Shown here one piece after another: positions 36,310 through 50,089 of a stretch of DNA of 64,000 bases. The notes under the pieces were generated by a model. It was given only the letters and a program-made list of their open reading frames with translations. It searched no databases and was not told where the DNA came from. Each line of letters opens with the position of its first letter. The first letter of the stretch is position 1. Source of the stretch: Phascolarctos cinereus (Eukaryota; Chordata; Mammalia; Diprotodontia; Phascolarctidae). The stretch is from the NCBI RefSeq assembly GCF_002099425.1, contig NW_018344024.1, positions 7,382,001 to 7,446,000 on the forward strand, given 5' to 3'. The position numbers were made by a program, and so were the translations under genes.

Positions 36310-36617
36310 GTAAATACACAGTCTTCCTCATCTACAACATTCATTTTCTATCACCATGCCTTTGTATAGATTGTCTCTCATGCCTGGAATGTATTCTCTC
36401 CTCATCTCTGTCTCTTAGAATCCATAGCTCACTTCACGACTTACCCCAAGTGCTACCTCCTTCATGAGACATTTTCTGACCACCTCAGTTTGGAGTGTTT
36501 ACTTGAAATCACTTTGTATATATTTTCTTTTTAGTAACGTGTATACTTGTTTTTCTCCAATAGAAGTGTAGCCTCCTTGAGGAAAGGGATTATATATCTA
36601 TATCTGTCTGATAAAAA
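36310..36617 (+). mobile_element. L2 LINE 3' end, sense
   Basis: TCTCATGCCTGGAATGTATT, CTTAGAATCCATAGCTCACT, GTGTAGCCTCCTTGAGGAAA in L2 order. Confidence 0.65.
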
Positions 36618-38261
36618 GACATAAATGGTAGGGATTTAACAGAAGAAGAAAAGATTAAGATGAGGTGGCAAGAATACACAAAAGAATTTTACAGGAAAAA
36701 TCTTAACATCACTGATAACCATGATGATGATGATGTGGTTCCTGATCTAGAACCAGTCATCCTGGAGAATGCAGTCAAGTGGACCTTAGGAAGCATTGCA
36801 AACAATAAGACTAGAAGAGATGATGGAATTCCAACTGAGATATTTAAAACCCTAAAAGATGATGTTGTTAAAGTGTTGCACTCAATATGCTAGCACATTT
36901 GGAAAATACAACAGTGGTCACTGGATGGGAAAAGATTAGTTTATGTCCTAATCTGAAGAAGGGCAGCCCCAAAGAATATTCAAATTATGGAACAATTGTA
37001 CTCATTTCACATGTCCACAAGGTTATCCTTAAGATTCTGCAGGCTAGGCTTTAGTAATGTAGGAAATGAGAACTACCAGAAGAGCAGGCTGGTTTTTGAA
37101 CAGGCAGAGAAGCTAGAGACCAAATTGTCAATATTTGCTGGATTAAGGAGAAAGCAAGGGAGTTCCTGAAAAACTATCTATTTCTGCTTCATTGACTACA
37201 CTAAAGCCTTTGATTGTGTGGATCACAACAAAATGTGGCAAGTCCTCAAAGAGATGGTGGTACCAGCTAATCTTACTTGTCCCTGAGGAACCTGTATGCA
37301 GGCCAAGAAACAGGTTAGAACTGAGCATGGAACAGCTGATTGATTTAATATTAGAAAAGAAGTGCAACACGGCTGCATATTGTCACCTTGTTTATTCAAC
37401 TTATATGCGGAATACATCACATTAAATGCCAGTGTGGGTGAATCAAAAGCTAGATTTAAAGTTGCCAGGAGAGATATCAACAATCTCAGAAATGCAAATG
37501 GCAACACTTTAAGGGCAGAAAGTGAAGAGTAATTAAGAAGCCTCTTGAAGAAGGTGAAAAAGGAGAGTATAAAAAGCTGGCTTAAAGGCTAATATAAAAA
37601 AAATTAATATCTTGGCAACTGGTACCATCACTTCCTGGCAAATAGAAGAAGAAATGGAAGCAGTGTCAGATTTTATATTCTTGGGCTTAAAGATCACTGT
37701 ACATGGTAACTGCAGTTGTGAAATTAAAAGATGAAAAGGAAAGCTATGGCAAATCTAGACAGCATACTAAAAAGCTGAGGCATCATCTTGTTGACAGAGG
37801 TCCTTACATAGCCCTTATGTAGTCAAAGCTATGTTTTTTCTAGTAATAATGTATGGCTGTGAGAGTTGGACTATAGGGAAAGCTGAGTGCCACAGAATTG
37901 ATGCTTCTTAATTGTGGTGCTGGAGAAGACTTTTGAGAATACCTTGGACATCAAGGAGATCAAATCAGTCAATACTTAAAGACATTAATTCAGGGTTTTC
38001 ACTGGAAGATCAAATATTGAAACTGAAGCTTAAATACTTTGGCCACATAATGAGAAGGTAGGACTCAGTGGAAAAGCCTCTGATGTTGGGGGAAAATTGA
38101 AGGCCAAAGGAAAAGGGCATGGCAGAAGATAAGGTGGATAGATAGTATTAAGGGAACAACGAACAAGAACTTGGACAAACTGCAAGAGATAGTGGAGGAT
38201 AGATAGAAAAGGCTGGATTGCTGTGGTCCATGGGGTCATGAAGAGTCAGACATGACTCTTC
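36618..38261 (+). mobile_element. RTE-BovB LINE, ORF2 remnant (reverse transcriptase to 3' end)
   Basis: The frames read as BovB ORF2 in order. RWQEYTKEFYRKNLN and VKWTLGSIANNKTRRDDGIP (36662-36840) are the RT N-terminus. Next come KRLVYVLI.KKGSPKEYSNYG (about 36930-36990), FIDYTKAFDCVDHNK (near 37190-37230), and a QGC.LSPCLFNLYAEYI region (37365-37415). The YADD block is not preserved in an obvious frame. FIFLGLKITVHGNC (about 37670-37715), YGCESWT (near 37851) and YFGHIMRR (near 38035) follow. The end encodes WIAVVHGVMKSQT.L (38215-38260). It has numerous stops and shifts and is an old, dead copy lying in the sense direction in the intron. Confidence 0.9.
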
Positions 38262-38303
38262 ATGTATGTTTGTATGTATGTATGTATGTATGTATGTATG
38301 TAT
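38262..38303 (+). repeat. (TGTA)n microsatellite at the BovB 3' end
   Basis: About ten TGTA units directly follow the BovB terminus. Elements of this clade commonly end in short tandem repeats. Confidence 0.85.
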
Positions 38304-41049
38304 CTGTCTATCCAGTTATCTGTCTATTGGCCTACCTATCTATATCTCTGTTGACCTCTATCTTTTCTCCCAGCACGGCTGCCTAATAAATGAATGTTTA
38401 TTGTGAGGAAGAGAGAAATCAAGAATGACACAATGGTTGGAAGATGGTGGTATCTTTGATAGAAATAAGAAGTTAGGAAGAAGAGTGTGTTTCAGGGGAA
38501 AGCAATAATCCAATTTAGACATATTGGACTTAAAATATCAATTGGTGGAAGTGTTGAGTAGGTAATTAGAAATCTGACTCAGTTGATTATGGGTGAAGAT
38601 GTAGATTTGTAAGTCTTACTGGAGATGATTTTTACTAAAACCTATGCCCACTGGAATTAAACAGTGAAAAAGTGGGAGCTGATTTCAGTCCATGAATCCT
38701 TGAAAGCAGCACAGCCAGTTCTAATTTTAAAGGGTCCAGAATTACCCTTGTTTCTGGATCTTCTAAGCTATTGTCTAAAGGTTCTTCTGGCTTTGAAAAC
38801 TGGGAATTATTATTCTCAGGTGCATTTGTGAAACATCATAAATAGAGGACAAGACTAGTCATGTAATTTCATTGGTATGAAAAAAAACCTTTCAGGTGAG
38901 GAAACTATCTTTACCCATGCAGTTCTCTGCAACTTAGAGTCTCAGCCAGTTGCCTGGCACTTAGAGTTTAAGTGACCTGCCTACCATCACATGACATTGA
39001 AAGTACATTTAAATAAAGATGATTTGTGTTTGTTAATTATCTCCGTCCTCCTACTGTATACTTCGTGACACTGAGATAAATCAGCTACGATCTTTCTGCT
39101 AATGTAACAAACAGAGCAAGCCATCTTTGTTAAGAAAAAGCATATTGTATTTTTTGGTGGTGGAGATGAGACTTATAATTTAGAATTTATGTGTTTTCTG
39201 GGTTAGGAACTTTTGCTGCTTCACTGAGCTGGTTGAAAAGATTCAGTCCATTACCTAGCACCATGTTTTCCACATTGTAGGTACTTAGTAAATTTTTGTT
39301 GGGTTGAGTATGTGGGACATTTGCTTGTGGCTGTAAGAATGTTGTCTTGAGAGCTATTCTCTCATTTTTCTTTGTTTATCTTATGTCCCTCTTTCTCTGA
39401 TTTGCTTGGAATCCTTTAGAAAAGAACAGTGTGGAGTCTTGGTTTCATTTTAGATCTCTGTCCTCTTCCAATGCAATTTGCTTCTGTAAGTGTGAGGTGA
39501 CCAATTGCAAAAAGAACAAAACAAAACAAAACAAACCTGACAGACATTGTATAGAAGACACTGAAAAGCCATAACAAATTATTCATCTTTGTTTCATCTT
39601 TGAATATCAATAAGTCAACCAACAAGCATTTATTAAGCACAGGGAAATTGTTTTAATGGTCCCTTTCTCTGAAATAGGAAAGTTTGAGGAGAGAGTACAA
39701 CCAGGAAGGCTCTCTGAGATCAGTACCATTTATTAGTTGTAACCTTTAATCACTTTTGGTTAATAATCAAATAGACAAACAACAGCAATTGATGTGAGCC
39801 AATATCCATACCAAGGAGGAATTGTTAGCTTACTCATAAATTATTCTCTTCTCTCTTTTTTAAACTTCAAATAAGCCATGCAATTGTTTCTTTAACAAAT
39901 CCTGCTTTGAAAAACAAAAAAAAATTGCCTTCATTACAGGCTACTAGTGGTCTTTAATAAATGAAATTTTGGAGATTTTGCCAATTTTTATGTGATCATT
40001 AGTTAAACCAGTGAAGCCCCTCTTTATGCAGTTAGCAAGAGAGCTTAATACAAGATCATGGTTAAGTCTAAGGTAATTGGTCCCTTTTGACCTTGCCTTC
40101 TTTGTTTGCACGGTTTACTGGTTTTGAGGAAATACTCTCAGAATGCAATAGAAATAATCTTATCTTCATCTGGATCTAGAATTTCTTATAAAAGTATAGA
40201 TAACAAATGAACAAAGTTTAAATAGAGCAGGAAACCCATTAGGGAAGTGAATTGTCCAGGTAGCAATGAAGCAGAGAAAAGCCTGGAGAGGGGATAACTT
40301 CACCATGTCCTGCAGCCCAGCAAGCAGACATATCTAAGTAAATAGCAAATTCTGTGAAGACATATGGGTCATTCAGCCAGGCAAAGCTCCACTTGCTCAT
40401 AATTATATTCATTTTTGGGTAGTGGTACCCTTCCATGCCATCCAGTTCCTTCTGTATTGTATCCCAAGAGTACAAGTTCCTGCACTTCCCTTGTCCTGTA
40501 CAATTTTGACCTCCCATGATCTTTCAGTTGTCTACCTAGGAAAAACTATGGTTCTCATCAGGGTTGGGGAGGGAGGAAGAATAAATAAGAATAAAACAGA
40601 ACACTGAAGTTTTGAATCTTCGTGGTTCTGACAGAAATGGAATAATAGGAAAGATGGCGTTACTATTTGGAAGGTTATATGATGAATTTAGTTTCTTTAA
40701 TAGAGTCAGTACCATTGGTCAACAGAACAATTTTTTTAATGAGAAAACTTTCCCTATTTTAGGCTACTCTCCTTTCCCCTCCTCTCATTCTTCCACCTCT
40801 AAAACAGGAAGGTAAAATCTGTAAAATAACACATCTGTGTAGTTGTGGCAAAATATCAGTTTGTTGAGTCATTGCTATATTTAAAATTTTTATTTTTCCA
40901 TAACTTGGAAGTCACTAGAGAACTTAGAAGTTTTGAGATCATCATTTTATACTCTAACAAAGTGCTTAATTTCATAATTTAGATTTGAGTAAACACATCT
41001 TAATCCATCATTATTATCACATTATAGGTAAAGTTTCTTTCTTTGGCAG
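38304..41049. other. FBXL4 intron A, distal part; mostly unassigned
   Basis: L2 tail fragments lie at about 39240-39310 (sense; GTAGGTACTTAGTAAATTTT) and 39607-39645 (antisense). L2-like antisense sequence follows the BovB at 38390-38640. The rest has no feature I can name. Confidence 0.45.
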
Positions 41050-41389
41050 ATGGGAAATTCTTTGGTCAGAGAGACCTACAAAGGTGAATACTCCCCAGGC
41101 TCGCCAGTTTAAACCTTATATCAAACAGATAAATTTTCCTTCAAATCTTATTCGACTGGAAGTAAATAGCACTCTTCTGGACTATTACACTGAATTAGAT
41201 GCAGTTGTGCTACATGGTGTGAAGGACAGACCTGTACTTAAGACTTCACTCATTGACATGAATGATCTGGATGAAGAGGATTATGAAGAGAAAGACGTCT
41301 GTGGAATGGAGGCTCTTAGTAAACAGTTCAACAGTGCTGCCCTCAGGGAGTGGACAAACAATGGCTATTTTGATAAACTACCTTATGAG
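41050..41389 (+). CDS. FBXL4: FBXL4, second coding exon (residues 171-284)
   Basis: The acceptor TTTGGCAG ends at 41049. The first base, A, completes the split Arg codon, and the reading continues [13 protein letters not shown] as in human FBXL4. The exon carries the second half of the discoidin-like domain ([31 protein letters not shown] in outline, 41130-41230), then an acidic linker ([11 protein letters not shown]) that differs most from human. It ends with [11 protein letters not shown], the first residues of the F-box. The donor is GAG|GTAAGC and the phase is 0. After PVL this copy reads KTSLIDMND where human has [11 protein letters not shown], so two residues are missing; this agrees with the total of 437 codons here against 439 at the same point in human. 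There is no stop or frameshift, so the exon looks functional. Confidence 0.97.
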
Positions 41390-43059
41390 GTAAGCCAAAA
41401 ATATCTTAATAAAAATAGAATAGAGTATATTTCACTAATAAAAATATAAAATGCCTAAGTGTGCAAACAAATTAATAATATATAAGGTTATTGCAGAAAT
41501 ACTAACCCCACTTAAGAGATCATACTTTTTTCAAGTACTCTTTTATACACATGTATATTTATATTTAATTTCCTAAAATAGAGTTCTTTATGATTTACTG
41601 AAGTGAATTTCAAAAGACTTTTACTTAGCAACACATTTTAAACTATAATGTGAAGTAATTGATTTTTTAAAAAATCCATTTATACTTCTTATTGATTCGT
41701 ATTAGCATTCTTAATCAATAAGCATTTGTCATTATTGATAAATTTTATTCTTAATGTATTACCAATTAGACTGAATTTGTGAAGCTTTACTGTATCTAAC
41801 AGCTGTCATGGAATCTGCAATATTAGGAAACCTAGATAAAAGGGACAATATTGGACAGGGGCCAGGATAAAAAAAGTAGAGGAGGGATTTTGGCTGTTTA
41901 ACTCCATTTTCTTCATTCCTCCTTGATGTGCTCTTCAGCTTTAAAGGAGTACTGATTTGCCTGTTTGCTCATTTGTTTGTTTTCCCAACTAGAGTTCTCT
42001 AGCCCTTAGGATGAGTGGGGTAAGGAAGAGTGAGTTAAGGGGATAGAAGAGGGAAAGAGGATAGGAGAGGAAGAGAAAGTGGAAAGAGACAGACAGAAAG
42101 AATACATGAGGAAAAAATAGGACTAAATTGTGCCATCAAGGACTCTAAGAAAGCAGTGTGCAATTAGACTTCATATAATTGCATCCATAAATACAGTTTG
42201 GGAGGTGATTTGAAGACTGGAGTGCATAGTCAGATGAATAGACTTTTTTTATTCTCAACCCTTCTTTCCAAAATTGAGAATTAAAAATTTTATGAACGAA
42301 TTTAATGTAGTATGTTGAATTTATATTCTGTGACAACTATGTGTATGTTATTGATTTGGCTTCTGATATTTCATGTGCCTTGTTTTACTTAATAGATGAA
42401 CTAAACCTTTTGTACAAATTTTTTGTACAAAATATATTTTTTATATATTTAAGGAGCAAGCTTTTAAAAGTCATTTCATTGTGAATACTTTCACTAAGTG
42501 AAGAGTAATTCCTTAAAGTAAATAATCCTATATCTAATTTGTCTTTTGTATAATTATGGATTTTTGTATTTTACCACTTTTGTTCAAAGCAAGATAACCC
42601 GAGTTATCTCTGAGTACTGAGTTACTGATATAAAATAGTAACACGTCATTTTTCCTCATTGTTTTCCTCTTACTTTTGTTATTTGATGTCTTAGATTGCA
42701 TGACTTTGACACTCCATCAGATATATTGAGCATAAATCTTTTCTTCTACTGAAAGTTATTTTGAATTGAGTATGATCAGACTTTATTTTTTTTAAAGCTT
42801 CCCAAATTCCACACTTTATCTGAGAAAAGGCTTCTGCTGTAAACTTTCAAATTTAGACCAGTTAATATTAAATTTAATGAATACAGTAGTGTTGCTGCTG
42901 TATTCCACTCTTTTCAGGACTGACATGGAAGATTATGATGTGAATATCAGGAGGGCTCTCATCATAAAGCAACCTCTAGCCCACAAAATGGCATTAGTTT
43001 TTTCATTTTTAGGCAATTCATCCCATTTAATGAATGAAAAGATTACATATAAACAACTA
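41390..43059. other. FBXL4 intron B, first part; nothing recognised
   Basis: AT-rich intron sequence with a purine-rich stretch at 42005-42120. Confidence 0.5.
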
Positions 43060-43330
43060 CAAAACATGTATATAGCATCTTAAAATTTGCAGAGAGATTT
43101 AGATGCGTTATTTCTTTTAATCCATACAGCTAACCTGTGAGGTAAGTACTACAGTTATGGTGACCCCTATTTTAAGGAAGGTAAGGAAACTGAGGCTCAG
43201 AGGAGTTATAGGACTGGCCCGTAATTATACATGTTGCAAATGTCAGAGCCAGGATTCCAAGCCCTGCCTCTCTTGTCTTTATGACCATTGTTCTTTCCAC
43301 CACACTGGGCTACCTTCACTGATACTAATG
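43060..43330 (-). mobile_element. MIR, antisense
   Basis: TTTAATCCATACAGCTAACCTGTGAGGTAAGTACTA, GGAAACTGAGGCTCAGAGG, GAGCCAGGATTCCAAGCCCT and CCACCACACTGGGCTACC give the full MIR order in reverse. Confidence 0.8.
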
Positions 43331-43653
43331 AGAAAAAAACAAACAGACTAGGGAGGGGAATTGTATTGAATAGATGCTTTTTTATAATTAACTTTATTTG
43401 GGCATTCCTTCTGAACACACCATGTCATATATTCATTATGGTATCAAATTGTTCTTTATGATAGGATACCCATGGATAAAAAGCAGGATTCTGACAGATA
43501 CCAAAGTCTGTGTTGGTAATGATTTATAGTTAGTTCTCCATAGGCTTGAAAGCTGTTATCTTTTGTTTAATCATAGGCAAAGAGTTATTTACTTTTATTT
43601 TAATGTCATAATCTTATTTGCATTTTATTTTATCTTTTCTATTTTTATTTCAG

Positions 43654-44180
43654 CTAGTGGTTTTTTTTTTTAGTAAATATCATGAATATTTTTCTGTATC
43701 AAGAACTGAACAAATGAAAAAATATGGATTAGGAGCACTACCAAAAATTCCTTGGGGAGTAATCTTAATGTTTACTGGTGTTACAAGTAATACAGGTTAT
43801 TTATTGTTCAATCTGAAGATGTCATTCTGTCAGCCTGAACTAAGTCATTCTTTAAAAACTCAAAAGTATTTCCAGTTAAAATCAGATATAAAAATAGTTT
43901 AGACAATGTAACTATCATGACAAGGTGGTTGATAAATTTGTTCATAATGGTTCGATGATGCCTTTTGTAAAACTAATTTTGAAATGTTACCACTTTATGC
44001 ATTTAGAATTTATGCATTCTAGTTTTGGTCATTGTAACATTTAAAGATAATGTGGTATTCCCTACTATGTTTTTGTGTTGCAACTTATCCTTTCCTTAAA
44101 AGCAACATAATTTTAACCTAAAATGAAAAGTTAGGGGGAATATGATATATTTATCATTTCTAAAAATGTCCAAAAATAAA
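43654..44180 (+). other. Speculative alternative terminal exon of FBXL4
   Basis: A strong acceptor (TTTTCTATTTTTATTTCAG) ends at 43653. Joined in phase 0 to the preceding FBXL4 exon, the sequence stays open for 82 codons to the stop ending at 43902. An AATAAA lies at 44175-44180. The translated residues resemble nothing I know, and no ortholog is known to me. I list it as a prediction only. Confidence 0.15.
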
Positions 44181-44769
44181 GATTTTAGAACAGGGAATTT
44201 GTGATGTTTTTTACATTTAAAAAAATTGCCTCCAATTTTCTCTAGTATTAAAAAACCTCTTAATTTATTCACATAATTTTTTTCCTTTGTGTTTCCTGAA
44301 AGTTAAGTCATATTCAGTTGTTGTACTACAAACTGACTGGTGCTTAACATCCAAACGTGCTTGACTTTCAGACCATTAAATAAGATAAATGGGTAAGTTA
44401 TGGGAAAGAATTGAATCATCATTCAAAACTGTACTCTTCACTGTTGTACCACTTAGAAGACATACTAGTTATTTATTGTTCATCTTGAATTTTAGTAGAA
44501 ATCTTACTTTAGACACAGAGCCTAAATGTAATTTTAAAAAATAAACAGAATAGTCAGAAACAGCTGGAAATACTTTGAGTTTTAAAAACTTCTGATGCCA
44601 TATTGTTGTGTTTTGATGCAAATGTTAGCTTTCTTTTTGATATTTATTCTTTTAAGTGTTTAGCTTATTAAATGTAGTTTTGATTACTTCTTAATAATTT
44701 TACATTTTGACTTTAATATTAGTTCTAGGTTTTAATCTTGATATCCGTATTTTTTTATCTTTTATGTAG

Positions 44770-45014
44770 CTGATCCAGTTGATTTTGACTCATCTTACAC
44801 TACCTGACCTATGTAGATTAGCACAAACTTGTAAGCTACTCTACCAACATTGCTGTGATCCTCTACAGTATACTCACCTCAATTTGCAACCCTACTGGGC
44901 AAAGCTGAATGACACATCTCTGGAATACCTACAGTCTCGTTGCACACTAGTCCAATGGCTGAATTTATCTTGGACTGGAAATAGAGGCTTCATCTCTGTT
45001 TCGGGATTTGGCAG
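44770..45014 (+). CDS. FBXL4: FBXL4, third coding exon: F-box core and first leucine-rich repeats (residues 285-366)
   Basis: The acceptor TTTTATGTAG ends at 44769. The exon opens in phase 0 with [18 protein letters not shown], which continues the F-box that began as LPYE in the previous exon. This F-box, near residues 277-332, docks on SKP1 and so joins the protein to CUL1 and the E2. The Leu, Pro and Cys pattern of [12 protein letters not shown] is typical. Downstream the sequence enters the leucine-rich repeat solenoid that forms the substrate-binding part (LVQWLNLSW). The donor is AG|GTTAGT at 45014, in phase 2, splitting an Arg codon. Identity to human is high, with changes such as LLYQHCCD for LLSQHCCD. 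The exon is intact. Confidence 0.97.
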
Positions 45015-46189
45015 GTTAGTGTCCAAAGATGAAGAGGTTTACAGATGACTGTGGGTAGTTCTTATGATAAAGGTTCAAAATACTCAGTGCATGTTTATGA
45101 GAATGAGATAGAAATGTAGTTTGCATAGTAGTGGATTGGTTTCTGTTAGAAGTAATGTCTTGTAGCATCCTCTTCTGGATGAGCAGCTTAAAAAAACCAT
45201 CTTGAACTATAATATTATTTAGTGAAATTATAGCTTTTATGAAAAATAATTTTAAGCAAAAGTCCTTTTTTCATTTTTTATGCCCAGTGAAAGTTTTTTT
45301 AAATAAAAAGCCTTTTCTCATCTCATAGTTTCAGATTATATCAATAACACATTAAAAAAAATTATTTCAAAATCAAATCTACCTCTCTAATGTGATTTGT
45401 CAGAAATGGAAAACAATTTATTACAGAACATTTTTAATTAAATCTTAATTACATGTGCAATGCATCACCCAAATTTAGAAGCTCATTTGAACTAATTATG
45501 TTGAAAAATGCAATTGCACGCTAAATAGACGACCACACTTGCAGACCTGCCCAGGTGTTTCTGCTCCCTTCTATTTAGACATTTGGTTTCCTTACTATTA
45601 AATGTCACCTGTTAGAGATTGGAAGCTTACACAATTATATATTTATTTAGGAATATAGCATTTTATCTTATGTTGTAAATTTGCGGGGGGTTTTAGTTCC
45701 TTGTTGATGACAGTTTCCAGAAAATAGTTTTCTTGTTTTTATTAAACTAAATAAATGATAACTAAAGAAAAAGCAACTCAGGAAATTTCATGAAATTTAT
45801 GTTTAATGAGAGTATTTTGTCCTCTTATTTTGGAAAGCTAAAAACAAACTAGAGGTATCCCTTGATGTTCACTACACCACTATTTTTGAAAAGTTCTATG
45901 TGAAGGAAAATTTTATTAAATTTCATTAACTTACTAAAAAACCAAAAGTATGTTCTCATGGATAATTTTTTGGTGTCAAGATGTCTGAGAATCTGATAAC
46001 AGTAATAATGCTTAAACTTTTTTTTTTAACAAAACATCCAAAATACTAACATTAGTGAACAGTATTTGAAAAACAAAAACAAGACAAAATCAGCCCTTGC
46101 TACATTTTTAGTTCTATAGTAAATTAGAATTAGATTCTAAATATTTTATAACTATAAGAATAAGTACAGTATGAATTCCATTTCTGCTT
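45015..46189. other. FBXL4 intron C start; nothing recognised
   Basis: AT-rich, without repeat signatures. Confidence 0.5.
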
Positions 46190-46480
46190 TATGAATTTTA
46201 TACATTTATTATAATAATAAGAATAGTAATAATAACTAATATTTATAGAGAGCTTTAAGGTTTGCAAAGCACTTTACGTATGTTGTCTTGTTTGATCTTC
46301 ACAACCCTGGGAGGTAGGTGGTGTTGTTATTCCTATTTTACAGATGAGGAAACTGAGGCACAGAACAGTTAAATGACTTGTACAGGGTCACATAGGTAGT
46401 GAGTCTCTGAGGTTGAATTTGAACTTGGGTCATCCTGATTCTAGGTCTGGTGCCCTATCCACTGTACAACCTGGCTGTTA
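46190..46480 (-). mobile_element. CORE-SINE (MAR1/MON1-like), antisense
   Basis: TAATAATAACTAATATTTAT, GTTTGCAAAGCACTTTACG, CAGATGAGGAAACTGAGGCA, GACTTGTACAGGGTCACATA and CTGGTGCCCTATCCACTGTA give the complete reversed order. Confidence 0.85.
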
Positions 46481-46794
46481 TGAGGAATACCTACAGTGCA
46501 AAAATAATATTTTTGGTTTCAGAAGGATATGTGCATGTTTTTATTTGTAAAAATTTGAAGCTATTCATTTATTTGACCTATATCTCTCTCTTCACTTGAA
46601 CTTTTCCTGTCTTCAAGTAAGACCAGATAGACCTGGAACTAGTAATAACCAGATACATTTAGAGTGTGAAGAATTAAGACAAACTAAGAATGATGGGGGC
46701 TACTAACAACCAGAAACAAACATAAGATGTTAAGTTTCCTGAGGGCAGGGACCTCACATCACTCATAGCAGCTAACAGCAGCTGCCATGTAGAA

Positions 46795-48110
<1,316 letters not shown>

Positions 48111-49679
48111 GAAGTCATAGCCATCTCCAGTCACTCACAGAAGTAACAGGTGTATATACTTATTGGCCACATCATGGCAGCTTGAGGTCTCTCTCCCCAT
48201 GAAGGACTTAGTCCTCACCTCCTTAGTTGAACATTCCAGGGAGAGAAAAAGCAGACAAAAGGACAAAAGGATTTGGCTGACTAGTAATTCTGGTATGCAC
48301 CCCAATTCTGTTTTCATAGCCAATGACAGAGGCTCTTCTTCACCATGTAGTTACTGTACTATAGACAGTTACAGAACGTGCATACCCCAAAGTCCATATA
48401 GATATTGTATTAATTGAGCATTCTGCACATGATATAAGGGCTGGGCTCATTGGCCAGTCCTCCATTTTTTTCCTTATTTATATAACTAATTCTAGTACAT
48501 AAGAAATAGGAAGGAAACAGCAATTTGCTTTTCTAAATTTTAGATTATTGTTTTATGGATAGAGTTCCTCTTTGCAAGATTAGAGCTTCATTTTTTTTTA
48601 AACTAGAAATTTAGTCTCTGTTGTCAGTTCACTCAAGTTAGTTGCTTGAGTTTGTTTAAAGAATAACAAAAATACAAATTGAACATAAGTACTTTATATT
48701 TAACTATGGTATTTTAGTCAGTGAGCCATTTGATCTTTTAAAAATGTTTTATTGATGCTTTTAAAAAACTTTACTGTCATTTTCTATCCCCCTAGAATAG
48801 CATCCTTTCTTGTAACAAAGAAGTACAAAGCAAAGTGGCACACTGACCAAAGACATTCAATCTTAATATCATCCCTTTAATCTTTATTATTTATATTAAG
48901 TGAATATTTATTCAGGGGAGGAAGGGAGTAGTATTTTTTCAAGGGAGGGGCATTAAAAGTTTTTCTAACTGATTGCTGTTGGCCCCTTTACTTTGACTAC
49001 TGAATTGATAGTCATTATGATTTGTAGGCAGCATTCCCAGAATAAACAATAAATATTCATAACTTGATTATTAATGAATAATCTATGAATAAGTATGGTC
49101 TATTTATGCTCATTACTGTGAACAAGATTTATTTATAATAATTTTAAGAAAAAAGTAGATTTTTTTCCAAAGTAGAGATGTGTTAAATGATCAGTTTTCT
49201 GGAGAGTTTTTGGGAAAAGATTGATGTAGCTCCTTCTTGTTGCTGATAATTCTTACATAGATACACAACTGTATCTCTGTAAGTTGAAATGATTTAGCAT
49301 GATTTTTCTTACGAGTTCTTAGGAAATTGTATCCCTAAAGTATTCAGTAAGTAAATTTAGGTGAAGACACTAGTACTTAAAAACTTTGATCAGAATAGGT
49401 AACTCTGTCCTTTCTGTATGTGCAGATCTGTAAATTAATAGCTAAAATATTGCCTGCATTAATCATTCTTTATGCAACTTCTTATTAAAATAAAATTTAT
49501 TATAATTTTCCAGTTCTTCTTAAGTCACAGGAATCTAAATCCTTTTAGATTCTTAGATCGCTAGATATTTCTACATCAGTCTATGTATTTTGAAACATAA
49601 CTGTATTCAGCTCCAAGATTTGCTCTTTTCTATTTTTAAACACTCTGTAATTTGACTAAAACCAATTACTGATATTTCA
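48111..49679. other. FBXL4 intron C; unassigned
   Basis: No gene or named repeat was found. Confidence 0.45.
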
Positions 49680-49990
49680 TTTAGGTAACAAGTATTTATT
49701 AAGCACTAACTATATACCGGGCACTGTGCTAAGTACTAGAAATACAAAGAAAGGCAGAAGCTGTTTCTTCACTCACAGAATTCACATGTTACTGGAGAAA
49801 ATAACATGCAAATAGCTCTATATACATAATATATAGAATAACTGGAAATTAATTCTGAAGGAAAGACATGAGCAGTGGGGGGATTGAGGATGGGTTGGAG
49901 GAGTAGGAAAGTCTTTCTGCTGAACATGGGATTTGAGCTGTCTAGAAGTAAAGAAAAGCAGGATACAGAGTTGAGGCAGGAAAGCATTCT
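49680..49990 (-). mobile_element. L2 LINE 3' end, antisense
   Basis: AAGTATTTATTAAGCACTAA, GGGCACTGTGCTAAGTACTA, GGGATTTGAGCTGTCTAGAA in reversed L2 order. Confidence 0.7.
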
Positions 49991-50089
49991 GTTTCTTCTG
50001 CATTATATTGCTTCATTTTTTTTTACTTGTGTTTCAGTATATTCTCAATCTTATCTTATAGCCTTGTTTTTGCCTCAATCTCTATAATT

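Noticed and set aside
40239-40517. Minus-strand open frame of about 92 codons rich in Trp, Tyr and Cys
   Set aside because: No recognisable domain, no splice or promoter context and no frame continuity beyond it. Probably chance.
42877-43083. Open frame in intron B with RTDMEDYDVNIRRAL
   Set aside because: No acceptor in phase with FBXL4 and no known homology. Treated as chance.
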